Source of the DNA: Mediterraneibacter butyricigenes
GTDB lineage: Bacteria > Bacillota > Clostridia > Lachnospirales > Lachnospiraceae
Assembly: GCF_003574295.1 (NCBI RefSeq)
Contig: NZ_BHGK01000001.1
Location: 2,728,001 to 2,792,000 of the forward strand
Direction: 5' to 3'
Length of the DNA: 64,000 nucleotides
Each line of letters opens with the position of its first letter. The first letter of the stretch is position 1. A program made the translations under genes and the position numbers. Of this stretch, positions 17,182 to 26,169 are shown piece after piece. Below the pieces are notes generated by a model. That model saw only the letters and a program-made list of their open reading frames with translations. It was not told the DNA's origin and did not search any database.

Positions 17182-18018
17182 ATGATCCGAAAAATTATAC
17201 AGATTGATGAAGAAAAATGTAATGGATGTGGGGCATGTGCCTCTGCATGTCAGGAAGGTGCTATCGGTATGGTAGATGGAAAGGCGAAATTGTTGCGGGA
17301 CGATTACTGTGACGGTTTGGGCAACTGCCTTCCGGTTTGTCCGACAGATGCTATCAAGTTTATTGAGCGGGAAGCAGCGGCTTACGATGAGGAAGCCGTG
17401 AAAGCGAATATGGCGAAAAGGGGACAGACCCCAATTGCAGAAAATGCCGAAATGGGACAGGAGAAAATGAAAGGAAACGTTGATGGGGGACAGGAGAAAA
17501 TGAATCAAAAAGCCGAAGGGGATCAGGCCCCAACGGGAGGATGTCCCGGAATGCGGGCGAGAATGCTTCGAAAAGTGGAGCAGAATATGACTGGAGATGC
17601 TGGAGCAAATAAAGTGGGCGAAGTGACAGCTATTTCATCGGAAGAACTGACCAGCCAGTTGATGCAGTGGCCGGTACAGATGAAACTGGTACCGACGAAA
17701 GCCCCGTATTTTGATGGAGCGAATCTTCTGATTGCGGCAGATTGTACGGCGTATGCCTATGCAGACTTCCATCGAAAATTTATCCGCAATCATATTACGG
17801 TGATTGGTTGTCCGAAACTGGATGAAGTGGATTATACTGCAAAACTGACGGAGATCATTATGAATAATGAAATTAAAAGCATTACGATTGTACGGATGGA
17901 AGTACCGTGTTGCGGAGGAATCGAACGGGCAGCGGTAAATGCCATGAAAGCAAGTGGGAAATTTCTTCCATGGCAGGTTTATGTAATCAGTACAGATGGT
18001 AAAATCTTAGAAAGATAA
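17182..18018 (+). CDS. Ferredoxin-like 4Fe-4S protein with extra C-terminal domain
   Basis: 278-residue cytoplasmic protein. Residues 1-60 form a ferredoxin domain: C13, C16, C19 and C23 make a full 4Fe-4S site; the second motif CDGLGNCLPVCP has C43, C49 and C53 with leucine where a fourth cysteine is usual. Residues 75-140 are a low-complexity, Q/E/K/M-rich linker with two GQEKM units and a GGCPGMRAR segment. The C-terminal 110 residues form an alpha/beta domain with conserved cysteines (ADCTAYAY, IGCPKLDE, EVPCCGGIE). Proteins of this build occur in many anaerobes and lack a proven role; electron transfer is likely. AGGAGG precedes the ATG. Confidence 0.75.
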   Translation: MIRKIIQIDEEKCNGCGACASACQEGAIGMVDGKAKLLRDDYCDGLGNCLPVCPTDAIKFIEREAAAYDEEAVKANMAKRGQTPIAENAEMGQEKMKGNVDGGQEKMNQKAEGDQAPTGGCPGMRARMLRKVEQNMTGDAGANKVGEVTAISSEELTSQLMQWPVQMKLVPTKAPYFDGANLLIAADCTAYAYADFHRKFIRNHITVIGCPKLDEVDYTAKLTEIIMNNEIKSITIVRMEVPCCGGIERAAVNAMKASGKFLPWQVYVISTDGKILER

Positions 18019-18050
18019 AGTCTGAGAGAAGAATTCAGATGAAATAAGAC

Positions 18051-18112
18051 TCCCCTTAAGCGGACGAGGTTATGGTGTAAGAAGGCCAGAATCTGCTTAA
18101 GGGGATTTTTTT
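18051..18112 (+). terminator. Rho-independent terminator
   Basis: TCCCCTTAAGC (18051-18061) pairs perfectly with GCTTAAGGGGA (18095-18105), followed by T7. It ends the ferredoxin-like transcript. Confidence 0.85.
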
Positions 18113-18384
18113 AGTTAGTTACTCTTTTTAAATAGTGGTACAAATTTTAAACAGGGGTATAGACAAAACGAAAATGTCATGCTATCATACAATCAAAGCA
18201 TTTCATTTTCTGAAAGACGGCATTAGTCGTATCTGATATCATATCTAAGATCCAATCAATATCATGCCATTTCACGGCAAAAGAAAATCTCGATGCTTTA
18301 AAATTCCAAATGATAAGGCAGCGAGAAACATAACTGGAAAGGATGGATTCTCCTGCCGGATTCCAAACCGTAAGGAGTGGTTTA
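18113..18384. other. Gene-free stretch with two dispersed repeat pieces
   Basis: No gene is visible in this AT-rich stretch. It holds a 24-base motif (18158-18181, TATAGACAAAACG then AAAATGTCATG) that also occurs at 55137-55160 with one mismatch. It also holds a 57-base block (18194-18250, from CAAAGCAT to ATCTAAGA) that matches 62624-62680 with scattered differences. No clear promoter for the downstream gene was found. Confidence 0.5.
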
Positions 18385-19278
18385 ATGAGTTATTCAGAAA
18401 ACATGTTACCCGTCAATTCCAAGTATAAATCCAGGATCTTTGAGATGATCTTTCATGAAAAGAAAGAATTGCTGGCGTTATACAATGCAATAAACGGAAC
18501 AGATTATAAGGATCCGGAACTCTTGAAGATCAACACCCTGAAAAATGCAGTCTATATGTCCATGCACAACGATGTTTCTTTTATTATTGGATGGGAATTA
18601 TCCATGTATGAGCATCAGTCTACATTCAGTCCGAACCTGCCACTGCGTTTTTTGTTTTATGTGACAGATGTACTGTCAGAGATAACGAAAGATGCAAACC
18701 TGTATGGGGAAAAGATGGTGCAGATTCCGGCACCGAGGTTTATTATTTTTTATAATGGGATAAAAAATCGGCCGGAACGGGAAGTGTTGAAACTTTCAGA
18801 TATGTTTGAAATGTCGACAGACGATCCTCAGTTGGAGCTGAAAGCCTTGCTGTTAAATATCAACGAGGGATTCAACGAAGATCTGAAAGAGGCATGTAAA
18901 ACATTGGGGGATTACACAGAGTACACCGGACGGGTCCGAAAATATGCGAAAGAAATGTCGATTGAGGATGCGGTAGAGCTGGCAATTACAGAATGTATTG
19001 CCGAAGGAATCCTTGCAGAATTTCTGAGCAGGAACAGAGCGGAGGCAAAAAAGGTGAGTATTTATGAGTATGATGAAGAAAAACATATGAGAATGGAGCG
19101 GGAAGCGTCGTTTGAAGCCGGACTGCAGGAAGGAAAAGTGGTTGGATTACAGGAAGGTTTAGATCGTGTAAATAAGTTGATTCTGAAATTATCAGAGGCA
19201 GGACGGACTGAGGATATTACAAAGGCTGCAAAAGACAGGGAATATCAGGAAGAATTGTTCCGGGAATTCGGTCTGTAA
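18385..19278 (+). CDS. Rpn-family PD-(D/E)XK nuclease / putative transposase-like protein
   Basis: 297-residue protein of the Rpn (recombination-promoting nuclease, PDDEXK_2) family. The N-terminal domain carries the family pattern: KSRIFEMIFH, then acidic residues in DVSFIIGWELSMYEHQST, with the WELSMYEHQ segment holding the E-x-Q core. The C-terminus is a charged region with two LQEG repeats (about 252-266). Such genes act as DNA endonucleases that promote recombination and often occur in many copies in Lachnospiraceae. Start: ATG 18385 with AAGGAG at 18371-18376; the longer frame from 18343 lacks a ribosome site. The gene stands alone between terminators, and mobile-type repeats lie upstream. 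Confidence 0.78.
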   Translation: MSYSENMLPVNSKYKSRIFEMIFHEKKELLALYNAINGTDYKDPELLKINTLKNAVYMSMHNDVSFIIGWELSMYEHQSTFSPNLPLRFLFYVTDVLSEITKDANLYGEKMVQIPAPRFIIFYNGIKNRPEREVLKLSDMFEMSTDDPQLELKALLLNINEGFNEDLKEACKTLGDYTEYTGRVRKYAKEMSIEDAVELAITECIAEGILAEFLSRNRAEAKKVSIYEYDEEKHMRMEREASFEAGLQEGKVVGLQEGLDRVNKLILKLSEAGRTEDITKAAKDREYQEELFREFGL

Positions 19279-19330
19279 AGTAAAAGACTGATTCATAAGA
19301 AAATAGCGTCTAAAAGAAAATATGAAATTG

Positions 19331-19376
19331 AAAAACCATAACCAGTGTGTAAAAGTACCGGTTATGGTTTTTTTTA
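19331..19376 (+). terminator. Rho-independent terminator
   Basis: AAAAACCATAACC (19331-19343) pairs with GGTTATGGTTTTT (19360-19372), with a T8 tail. It ends the Rpn-family gene. Confidence 0.85.
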
Positions 19377-19395
19377 TGCCTTTTTTTCTTCTAAG

Positions 19396-19460
19396 ACCTT
19401 ACATTTCACTCAATTTTGTAAATTGTTTTTACCTTACATTTCTCATAAAATCTTAAATGT
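19396..19460 (+). promoter_or_regulatory. Candidate control region of the fatty acid operon
   Basis: The 12-mer ACCTTACATTTC occurs twice, at 19396-19407 and 19431-19442. The second copy also forms an inverted repeat with AAATGT at 19455-19460 (ACATTT...AAATGT). Paired sites of this kind upstream of fabH suggest a regulator operator, perhaps for the TetR protein encoded at the end of the operon. The repeats are seen; the binding protein is inference. Confidence 0.45.
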
Positions 19461-19502
19461 CGACAGGAACAACAAATGAAATTTAATTGCAGAGGATTCA
19501 GT

Positions 19503-20486
19503 ATGATCGGGAAAATACAGGGGACAGGTGCTTATGTACCACCGAAGATTTTAGAAAATCAACAGTTGGAAAAATGGGTTGAGACCAATGATACCTGGAT
19601 ACGGGAAAGAACCGGTGTACAGAGAAGACATGTAGTGGCAAAACCGGAAGAAAGCACAGCATTCCTGGCAACACAGGCAGCGCGTCAGGCATTGAAGGAG
19701 GCACGAATAAAACCGGAAGAGTTAGATCTGATTCTGGTTTCTACGGTATCCGCAGATCAGATGATGCCGGGAACGGCCTGTCTGGTGCAGAAAGAACTGG
19801 GAGCTGTTCGGGCGGCAGCCTTTGATCTGAACGCGGCATGTAGCGGCTTTCTGGTTTCGTATATCACAGCTTGTGCTTACATTGAGAGCGGTCTGTATCA
19901 GAAGATATTAATCATCGGAAGTGAGACATTGTCGAACATCGTAGACTGGAAAGATCGCGGAACCTGCATTTTGTTCGGAGATGGAGCCGGGGCGGTGGTT
20001 TTGACAGCGGAAGAAGAGCGGACGGGCGAAAGAAATTATCGTCCGGTTCTTCATTCGGATGGCAATCAGGGACAGGCCCTGACGTTGCGAAGCCGATATT
20101 TTTCCAATCCTTTTAAAGAACAGAAAATATCTGAAAAGGATTACGTTCAGATGGACGGACAGGCTGTGTTTAAATTTGCGGTGCGAAAAGTTCCGGAGGT
20201 GATTGAGGAAGTCCTGAAACAGAATCAGGTGAAGAAAGAAGAAATCAAGTATTATGTGTTGCATCAGGCAAATCTGAGGATTATTGAGCAGGTGTCAAAG
20301 CGTTTGAAGGAACCGATGGAAAAGTTTCCGGTAAATCTGCAGGAATATGGAAATACATCTTCCGCCTCTCTTCCGATTTTGCTTCATGAACTAAACTATG
20401 ATGGAAAGCTGAAAAGCGGAGATCGAATCCTGCTTGCAGGATTTGGAGGTGGGCTGACCTGGGGCGCGGCGATTCTTAAGTGGTAG
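19503..20486 (+). CDS. fabH: 3-oxoacyl-ACP synthase III
   Basis: 327-residue thiolase-fold enzyme that condenses acetyl-CoA (or another short acyl-CoA) with malonyl-ACP to start fatty acid synthesis. The catalytic triad is complete: C113 (NAACSGF), H254 (HQANLRI) and N284 (YGNTSS). I start at ATG 19503 (MIGKIQGTGAYVPP, the usual N-terminus) with AGAGGA at 19491-19496; the frame from 19476 adds nine residues without family support. It is the first gene of the operon, after the paired 12-mer repeats. A 216-base gap with no recognised gene separates it from acpP. Confidence 0.95.
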   Translation: MIGKIQGTGAYVPPKILENQQLEKWVETNDTWIRERTGVQRRHVVAKPEESTAFLATQAARQALKEARIKPEELDLILVSTVSADQMMPGTACLVQKELGAVRAAAFDLNAACSGFLVSYITACAYIESGLYQKILIIGSETLSNIVDWKDRGTCILFGDGAGAVVLTAEEERTGERNYRPVLHSDGNQGQALTLRSRYFSNPFKEQKISEKDYVQMDGQAVFKFAVRKVPEVIEEVLKQNQVKKEEIKYYVLHQANLRIIEQVSKRLKEPMEKFPVNLQEYGNTSSASLPILLHELNYDGKLKSGDRILLAGFGGGLTWGAAILKW

Positions 20487-20702
20487 TGATTTTCGGACAA
20501 GAGGGAACGAGCAATTGCAGCAGAAATTGACCTGATAAGTGATCGAGTTGCAGAAGTTCTCTGAAATTGCAGATATCCGGAATAACAGCAGATCGGTATC
20601 AATGGTACAGAACCAATCATGCAGAAACAGAGTTGAAAGCATTCTTGAATATGAAACAAGAAAATAACAAAAGGAAATTAAAAAACAAAAAGGAGAAAAA
20701 TT

Positions 20703-20927
20703 ATGTTTGAAGAATTAAGAGCAATTGTAGCAGAAAATCTTGGAGTAGAGGAGTCAGAGTTGACCATGGAAACATCTTTCCGTGAGGATCTGGAAGCAGA
20801 TTCTTTGGATCTGTTTGAGATGGTAATGGCAGTAGAAGAAAAATATGATGTAGAGATCCCTTCGGAGGAGCTGGAAAATCTCAACACAATCGCGGATGTG
20901 ATCAAATATATTGAGACACATAAATAA
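20703..20927 (+). CDS. acpP: Acyl carrier protein
   Basis: 74-residue acidic helical protein. S34 in the DSLD motif (EADSLDLFEM) is the 4'-phosphopantetheine attachment site. It carries the growing acyl chain for the Fab enzymes encoded on both sides. AAAAAGGAGAAAAATT precedes the ATG. Length and motif are typical. Confidence 0.95.
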   Translation: MFEELRAIVAENLGVEESELTMETSFREDLEADSLDLFEMVMAVEEKYDVEIPSEELENLNTIADVIKYIETHK

Positions 20928-21031
20928 AAAGGTGAAGCATGTAAGCTGAAAAACCGAAAAAGGAACAGAATTGAAAAATAGAGTGTAAAACAGATAGAAA
21001 ACGAGTGAAGAAAACAGGCAGGAGCAGACAC

Positions 21032-21970
21032 ATGCAGACAGAATTGAGCAGATTATTGGGAATCAGATATCCGATCATGCAGGGAGGAATGGCCTGGGTG
21101 GCAGAATATCATCTGGCGTCAGCGGTCTCGGAAGCAGGCGGACTTGGAATCATTGGTGCGGCAAATGCACCGGCAAAATGGGTACGAGATCAGATTCGGA
21201 AAACGAAGGAACGTACCAACAAACCTTTCGGGGTTAATGTGATGCTGATGAGTCCAAATGCGGAGGAAGTGGCAAAGGTGATCGCGGAGGAAGAAGTTCC
21301 GGTGGTGACGACAGGAGCCGGAAATCCAGAGAAATATATGGAGTTATGGAAAGAAAAGAATATCAGAGTCATTCCGGTGGTGGCATCTGCTGCAATGGCA
21401 AGTCGGATGGAGCGTTGCGGCGCAGATGCAGTGGTCGCAGAAGGATGCGAATCCGGTGGACACATCGGAGAGAGCACAACGATGACACTGGTTCCACAGG
21501 TGGTAGATTCCGTACAGATCCCGGTGATCGCAGCCGGAGGGATCGCAGATGGAAGAGGGCTGGCTGCAGCGTTGATGCTGGGGGCAAAAGGTGTGCAGAT
21601 CGGAACCCGGTTTGTGGCAACCAGAGAATGTCAGGTTCATCAAAACTATAAGGACTGCATTTTGAAGGCAAAAGATATTGACACTCGTGTAACGGGAAGA
21701 AGTACCGGACATCCTGTGCGTGCGATTCGAAATCAGATGACCAGAAAATATCTGGAGCTGGAAAAAAACGGTGCGTCCTTAGAAGAACTGGAATACTTGG
21801 CGCTTGGTGCTCTGCGCAAGGCAGTGATAGAGGGAAATGTAAAGGAAGGCAGTGTCATGTCCGGGCAGATCGCGGGTCTGATCCGGGAAGAACTGACTTG
21901 TGAACAGGTGATCCAAAAGCTGATTACAGAAGCGGATGCGCTATTGAGTGGAGGCTGGATGCAGGCATAG
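21032..21970 (+). CDS. fabK: Enoyl-ACP reductase II (FMN-dependent)
   Basis: 312-residue TIM-barrel flavoprotein of the nitronate monooxygenase/FabK family; it reduces trans-2-enoyl-ACP, the last step of each elongation cycle. Family features are the IRYPIMQGGMAW start, GVNVML, the EGCESGGHIGE phosphate-binding region with the conserved histidine, and the AGGIADGRG FMN loop. Start ATG 21032 has GCAGGAG at 21018-21024; a GTG at 21005 in the same frame lacks a ribosome site. Placement between acpP and fabD, with no fabI in the operon, supports FabK over nitronate oxidase. FabK enzymes are insensitive to triclosan. Confidence 0.9.
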   Translation: MQTELSRLLGIRYPIMQGGMAWVAEYHLASAVSEAGGLGIIGAANAPAKWVRDQIRKTKERTNKPFGVNVMLMSPNAEEVAKVIAEEEVPVVTTGAGNPEKYMELWKEKNIRVIPVVASAAMASRMERCGADAVVAEGCESGGHIGESTTMTLVPQVVDSVQIPVIAAGGIADGRGLAAALMLGAKGVQIGTRFVATRECQVHQNYKDCILKAKDIDTRVTGRSTGHPVRAIRNQMTRKYLELEKNGASLEELEYLALGALRKAVIEGNVKEGSVMSGQIAGLIREELTCEQVIQKLITEADALLSGGWMQA

Positions 21971-21974
21971 AATT

Positions 21975-22952
21975 ATGAAAGAAAAAATGAAAGAAAACAA
22001 GAAAGAGGAAATCAGAGACACAGAAAACACCGGAAGCAGGAAAATTGCATTTCTATATCCGGGACAGGGTTCTCAGAAATGTGGAATGGGGTTAGATTTT
22101 TATAAAAATTCACCGGAAGCGAAAAAGATTTATGATCAGGCAGAAGAGGCGCTTGGAATTCCGATTCGGGACATTTGCTTCACAGAAAATGAGCAGATTC
22201 ATATTACAGAATATACCCAGCCGGCATTAGTGACGACTTGTCTTGCGATGACAAGAGCACTGGAACAGCAGGGAATCTTTCCTGATCTTACGGCAGGTTT
22301 GAGTTTAGGAGAATATGCTGCGGTAGCTGCAGCAGGTGGGCTTTCGGATACGGATGCGATCTGCCTGGTAAGAAAAAGAGGGCTGCTGATGCAGAATACC
22401 ATACCTGCAGGCGAGGGAGCCATGAGTGCGGTACTTGGGATGGAAGCTGAAAAGATTGAAAAGATTTTGAAACAGATTCCAGATGTGACGATTGCAAATT
22501 ATAACTGTCCGGGGCAGATTGTGATCACGGGGCGAACAGAAGAAGTAAAAAAAGCCGGCGAGCAGTTAAAAGAAGCCGGAGCCAGAAGAGTCTTGCCATT
22601 GAAAGTGAGCGGCCCGTTTCATTCACCGCTTCTGGCACCGGCAGGGGAAGAACTGGCGAAAGAAATGGAACGTATAAAGTTTCGGGAACTGAAGGTGCCT
22701 TATGTAGCAAATGCGGTGGCCGAGAAGGAGACGGACGCTCACAAAATTCCGGGCCTTTTTGTAACCGGAGTTTCTTCTCCGGTGAAATGGCAGCAGAGTA
22801 TGGAATTGATGGTAAAGGAAGGAGTCGATCTGTTCCTGGAGATCGGACCGGGGAAAACACTGTCTGGATTTATGAAGAAAATTGCACCGGAAGCGAAGGT
22901 GTTGTCTTTAAGTACATGGACAGATCTGGAGCAATTACAGAAAGAACTTTAA
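21975..22952 (+). CDS. fabD: Malonyl-CoA:ACP transacylase
   Basis: 325-residue alpha/beta hydrolase-like enzyme that loads malonyl units onto ACP. It shows the PGQGSQ oxyanion loop, the nucleophile motif GLSLGEYA (S110; leucine replaces the usual histidine before the serine), and GPFHSPLL holding the catalytic histidine. I start at ATG 21975, 4 bases after the fabK stop; the frame opened by GTG 21948 would overlap fabK and adds nothing conserved. The first 20 residues are a charged lysine/glutamate extension of unknown value. Confidence 0.92.
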   Translation: MKEKMKENKKEEIRDTENTGSRKIAFLYPGQGSQKCGMGLDFYKNSPEAKKIYDQAEEALGIPIRDICFTENEQIHITEYTQPALVTTCLAMTRALEQQGIFPDLTAGLSLGEYAAVAAAGGLSDTDAICLVRKRGLLMQNTIPAGEGAMSAVLGMEAEKIEKILKQIPDVTIANYNCPGQIVITGRTEEVKKAGEQLKEAGARRVLPLKVSGPFHSPLLAPAGEELAKEMERIKFRELKVPYVANAVAEKETDAHKIPGLFVTGVSSPVKWQQSMELMVKEGVDLFLEIGPGKTLSGFMKKIAPEAKVLSLSTWTDLEQLQKEL

Positions 22953-22974
22953 GAAAAATGAGGAGAATAATACA

Positions 22975-23715
22975 ATGCTGACAGGAAAAATCGCGTTGGT
23001 GACGGGCGCTTCCAGAGGAATCGGAAGTGCTGTGGCAAAAGAACTGGCAGGAAGAGGTGCCTATGTGATCGTGAATTATTGCGGATCAGCAGAAAAGGCG
23101 GAAGAAGTTGTAAGCGAGATTCAATCGGCAGGATCTGAGGCGGAAAGTCTGAAATGTGATGTGGCAGATGTAAATGCCTGTGAAGCCATGATAAAGGATG
23201 TAATCGCAAGAAAGAAACGGATTGATATTCTGGTCAACAATGCTGGAATTACCAGAGACAATCTTCTGATGAAAATGTCGGAGGAAGAATTTGATCAGGT
23301 GGTGGATGTGAATCTGAAAGGAACCTTTCATACCATCCGGTTTGTTTCCAGATATATGCTGAAACAGAGATACGGAAGAATCGTGAATATGGCTTCTGTC
23401 AGCGGAATCAGCGGAAATGCCGGACAGATCAATTATGCGGCATCCAAAGCAGGAGTGATCGGAATGACTAAAACCGCAGCGAGAGAACTGGCAGCAAGAA
23501 ACATTACGGTCAATGCAGTGGCACCGGGATTTATCCGGACAGATATGACAGAAGGGTTAAGGGATCAGGTGAAGGAACAGATTGCGGGGAAAATTCCTAT
23601 GCAGAAATTCGGAACGCCGGAGCAGGTGGCAAGAGTGGTCGCATTTCTGGCATCAGACGATGCAGATTATGTAACCGGTCAGGTTCTGCAAGTAGACGGT
23701 GGGATGGCGATATGA
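22975..23715 (+). CDS. fabG: 3-oxoacyl-ACP reductase
   Basis: 246-residue short-chain dehydrogenase. The NADPH loop GASRGIG is at 11-17, NNAG at 88-91, and the catalytic S141, Y154 and K158 (YAASK) are all present. It reduces 3-oxoacyl-ACP in the elongation cycle. GAGGAG precedes the ATG. Position between fabD and fabF is the standard order in Clostridia. A 161-base stretch without a recognised gene follows. Confidence 0.95.
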   Translation: MLTGKIALVTGASRGIGSAVAKELAGRGAYVIVNYCGSAEKAEEVVSEIQSAGSEAESLKCDVADVNACEAMIKDVIARKKRIDILVNNAGITRDNLLMKMSEEEFDQVVDVNLKGTFHTIRFVSRYMLKQRYGRIVNMASVSGISGNAGQINYAASKAGVIGMTKTAARELAARNITVNAVAPGFIRTDMTEGLRDQVKEQIAGKIPMQKFGTPEQVARVVAFLASDDADYVTGQVLQVDGGMAI

Positions 23716-23876
23716 CAAGGCGTCACCGGGATTCAGAGAATGAATGGATGAAAAGAATCTGGCAAAGAAAATGTCAGAGCTCAAACAGTCAGGATTGGAA
23801 TAGTATAAAAACAACAGAACAGGAAAATGGATAGACAGTATGACATGTCAAGGGTATAGAACAAGGGAGAAACAGA

Positions 23877-25115
23877 ATGAAGAGAAGAGTGGTTGTAACG
23901 GGATTGGGAGCCATAACCCCGATTGGAAATACAGTCCCAGAATTCTGGGAGAATCTAAAAAAAGGAACGGTGGGGATTGGAAAGATCACGAAATTTGATT
24001 CGTCTGATTTTAAAGTGAAGCTGGCAGCAGAGGTGAAAAACTTCGATCCCACGGAACGAATGGACAAAAAAGCTTCCAGAAGAATGGAACCGTTTTCTCA
24101 GTATGCGGTAGCAGCCGCAAAAGAAGCCATGGAAGATGCGATGCTTGATATGACGCAGGAAGATGCGTTTCGTGTCGGAGTGATCGTGGGCTCGGGGATC
24201 GGCAGCCTGGAAATTGTTGAGACGGAATATGAAAAGATCCGGGAAGGGAAAGTGGGGCGCGTGAATCCTCTGATGGTTCCGAGAATGATCTCCAATATGG
24301 CAGCGGGCAATATTTCCATTCAACTGGGACTGCGTGGAAAATGTACAAATGTGGTGACAGCCTGCGCCACTGGAACCAATTGTATCGGAGATGCCTTCCG
24401 GGCGATTCAATATGGAGATGCAGAGGTGATGTTTGCAGGAGGAAGTGAAAGTTGCATCTGCAAAACAGGTGTAGCGGGCTTTCAGGCACTGACAGCGTTA
24501 TCTGAGTCCACCGATCCGTTGCGGGCATCCATTCCGTTTGACAAAGATCGGGATGGATTTGTGTTGGGAGAAGGTGCCGGTGTGGTCGTATTGGAAGAAC
24601 TGGAGCATGCCAGAAAACGCGGAGCAAGAATCTATGCGGAACTGGTGGGATATGGTGCAACCGGAGATGCCTACCATATCACGTCACCCTGCGAAGATGG
24701 AAGCGGGGCGGCAAAAGCAATGGAACTGGCGATCAATGAGGCAGAAATCCTGCCGGAACAGGTGGATTACATCAATGCACATGGAACCGGCACCCATCAC
24801 AATGATCTGTTTGAGACTATGGCGATCAAGTCGGTGTTTGGAACAGCTGCCTATGATCTGGCCATTAATTCCACCAAATCCATGATCGGCCATCTGCTGG
24901 GGGCAGCAGGTGCGGTAGAATTGATTACCTGTGTGAAATCGATGGAAGAAGGATATGTGCATCAGACCATGGGAACGAAGGAACCGGATGCAGATTGTGA
25001 TCTGAATTATGCAATCGGTGCCCCGATGAAGCGAAAGATCCGGTATGCCTTAAGCAATTCACTGGGATTTGGCGGACACAATGCCACATTGTTGCTGAAA
25101 AAATATGAGGATTAG
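23877..25115 (+). CDS. fabF: 3-oxoacyl-ACP synthase II
   Basis: 412-residue condensing enzyme with a complete C-H-H triad: C163 (TACATGTNCI), the histidine of AHGTGTHHND, and the histidine of GHLLGAAG. It extends acyl-ACP with malonyl-ACP. Its length and the HH after GTGT are normal for FabF. GGGAGAAACAG precedes the ATG. accB starts 3 bases after the stop, so the two are tightly linked. Confidence 0.95.
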   Translation: MKRRVVVTGLGAITPIGNTVPEFWENLKKGTVGIGKITKFDSSDFKVKLAAEVKNFDPTERMDKKASRRMEPFSQYAVAAAKEAMEDAMLDMTQEDAFRVGVIVGSGIGSLEIVETEYEKIREGKVGRVNPLMVPRMISNMAAGNISIQLGLRGKCTNVVTACATGTNCIGDAFRAIQYGDAEVMFAGGSESCICKTGVAGFQALTALSESTDPLRASIPFDKDRDGFVLGEGAGVVVLEELEHARKRGARIYAELVGYGATGDAYHITSPCEDGSGAAKAMELAINEAEILPEQVDYINAHGTGTHHNDLFETMAIKSVFGTAAYDLAINSTKSMIGHLLGAAGAVELITCVKSMEEGYVHQTMGTKEPDADCDLNYAIGAPMKRKIRYALSNSLGFGGHNATLLLKKYED

Positions 25116-25118
25116 AAC

Positions 25119-25571
25119 ATGGAATTTGAACAGTTACTGAAATTAATTGAGAAAGTATCTGAGGCGAAACTGGATCGCTTTTCCTATCGGGAGGGCGATC
25201 TGGAATTGAAGATGGGGATGAATGCGCAGAAGGATTATGAGAGGAATATAGGCACAGAGGAAGTATCAGATGCGAAAGTGGGGGAAGCAGAGGGAACGAA
25301 GAAAGATTTCCATAAAGTCTCAGAGGAAGCTCAGTATAATTATGTGAAATCTCCGCTGGTAGGCGTTTTCTATGAAGCACCAAGTGAAGGAGCGGAACCC
25401 TATGTCAAAACAGGAGATTCTGTGAAAAAAGGACAGGTTCTTGGAATTGTGGAAGCCATGAAACTGATGAATGAAATCGAATGTGAATATGATGGGACAG
25501 TCGTGGAAATCCCGGTACAAAACGGGGATACCGTGGAATACGGCCAGACGTTATTTGTGATTCGACCGTGA
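25119..25571 (+). CDS. accB: Biotin carboxyl carrier protein of acetyl-CoA carboxylase
   Basis: 150-residue protein. The C-terminal 75 residues form the biotinyl domain with the EAMKLMNE motif; K115 is the biotinylation site. The N-terminal half is charged and variable, with a short flexible linker, as usual. It carries CO2 from AccC to the carboxyltransferase AccDA, both encoded downstream. Biotin supply genes (bioB, bioY) are elsewhere in the window. Confidence 0.94.
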   Translation: MEFEQLLKLIEKVSEAKLDRFSYREGDLELKMGMNAQKDYERNIGTEEVSDAKVGEAEGTKKDFHKVSEEAQYNYVKSPLVGVFYEAPSEGAEPYVKTGDSVKKGQVLGIVEAMKLMNEIECEYDGTVVEIPVQNGDTVEYGQTLFVIRP

Positions 25572-25692
25572 TTTGCCTTATGGGTGGAATCAATGCATCA
25601 TGAAATGGATTTATGTCGAGTGAAATGCAGATTTTATTGGAAGAAGTAAGCAGTAAGATAAGAATCATGTGAAAGAAACAGGAAGAAAAATC

Positions 25693-26154
25693 GTGGAAAA
25701 TAAGAGAAAAAACAGTGCAGAAAACAAGAAGCATTTGAATATTCAGGAAATCAAAGAAATCATCCCACATCGGCATCCGTTTTTGCTGATTGATTATGTG
25801 GAAGACTATGAACCGGGACAGTATGCTGTGGCGTACAAATGTGTTTCCTACCGGGAAGAGTTTTTCGCGGGACATTTTCCGCAGGAACCGGTGATGCCGG
25901 GGGTACTGACGGTGGAAGCTTTGGCACAGACTGGGGCAGTGGCGATCTTATCGATGCCGGAAAATCGAGGGAAGACCGCGTATTTTGGCGGGATTTCCAA
26001 ATGTAAATTCCGGGGGAAGATTGTTCCGGGAGATAAAGTCCGTTTAGAGACGAAAATCATCCGGCAGAAAGGTCCGGTAGGAATCGGCGAGGCCATCGCG
26101 ACAGTAGAAGGGGAAACGGTGGTCAGCGCAGAACTAACGTTTATGATCGGATAA
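25693..26154 (+). CDS. fabZ: 3-hydroxyacyl-ACP dehydratase
   Basis: 153-residue hot-dog-fold dehydratase. The catalytic histidine lies in IIPHRHPFLLID, and GHFPQEPVMPGVLTVEALAQ carries the acidic partner. The start is uncertain: GTG 25693 has AGGAAG at 25680-25685 with good spacing; GTG 25669 is longer; TTG 25735 would give the shortest and most typical N-terminus (LNIQEIKEIIPHR). There is no ATG in frame before the conserved region, so a non-ATG start is required. It lies between accB and accC. Confidence 0.92.
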   Translation: MENKRKNSAENKKHLNIQEIKEIIPHRHPFLLIDYVEDYEPGQYAVAYKCVSYREEFFAGHFPQEPVMPGVLTVEALAQTGAVAILSMPENRGKTAYFGGISKCKFRGKIVPGDKVRLETKIIRQKGPVGIGEAIATVEGETVVSAELTFMIG

Positions 26155-26169
26155 AGGAGAGAAAAAACG

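Noticed and set aside
25119-26154. Missing ATG for fabZ taken as a broken gene
   Set aside because: All catalytic residues are intact and GTG or TTG starts with acceptable ribosome sites exist.
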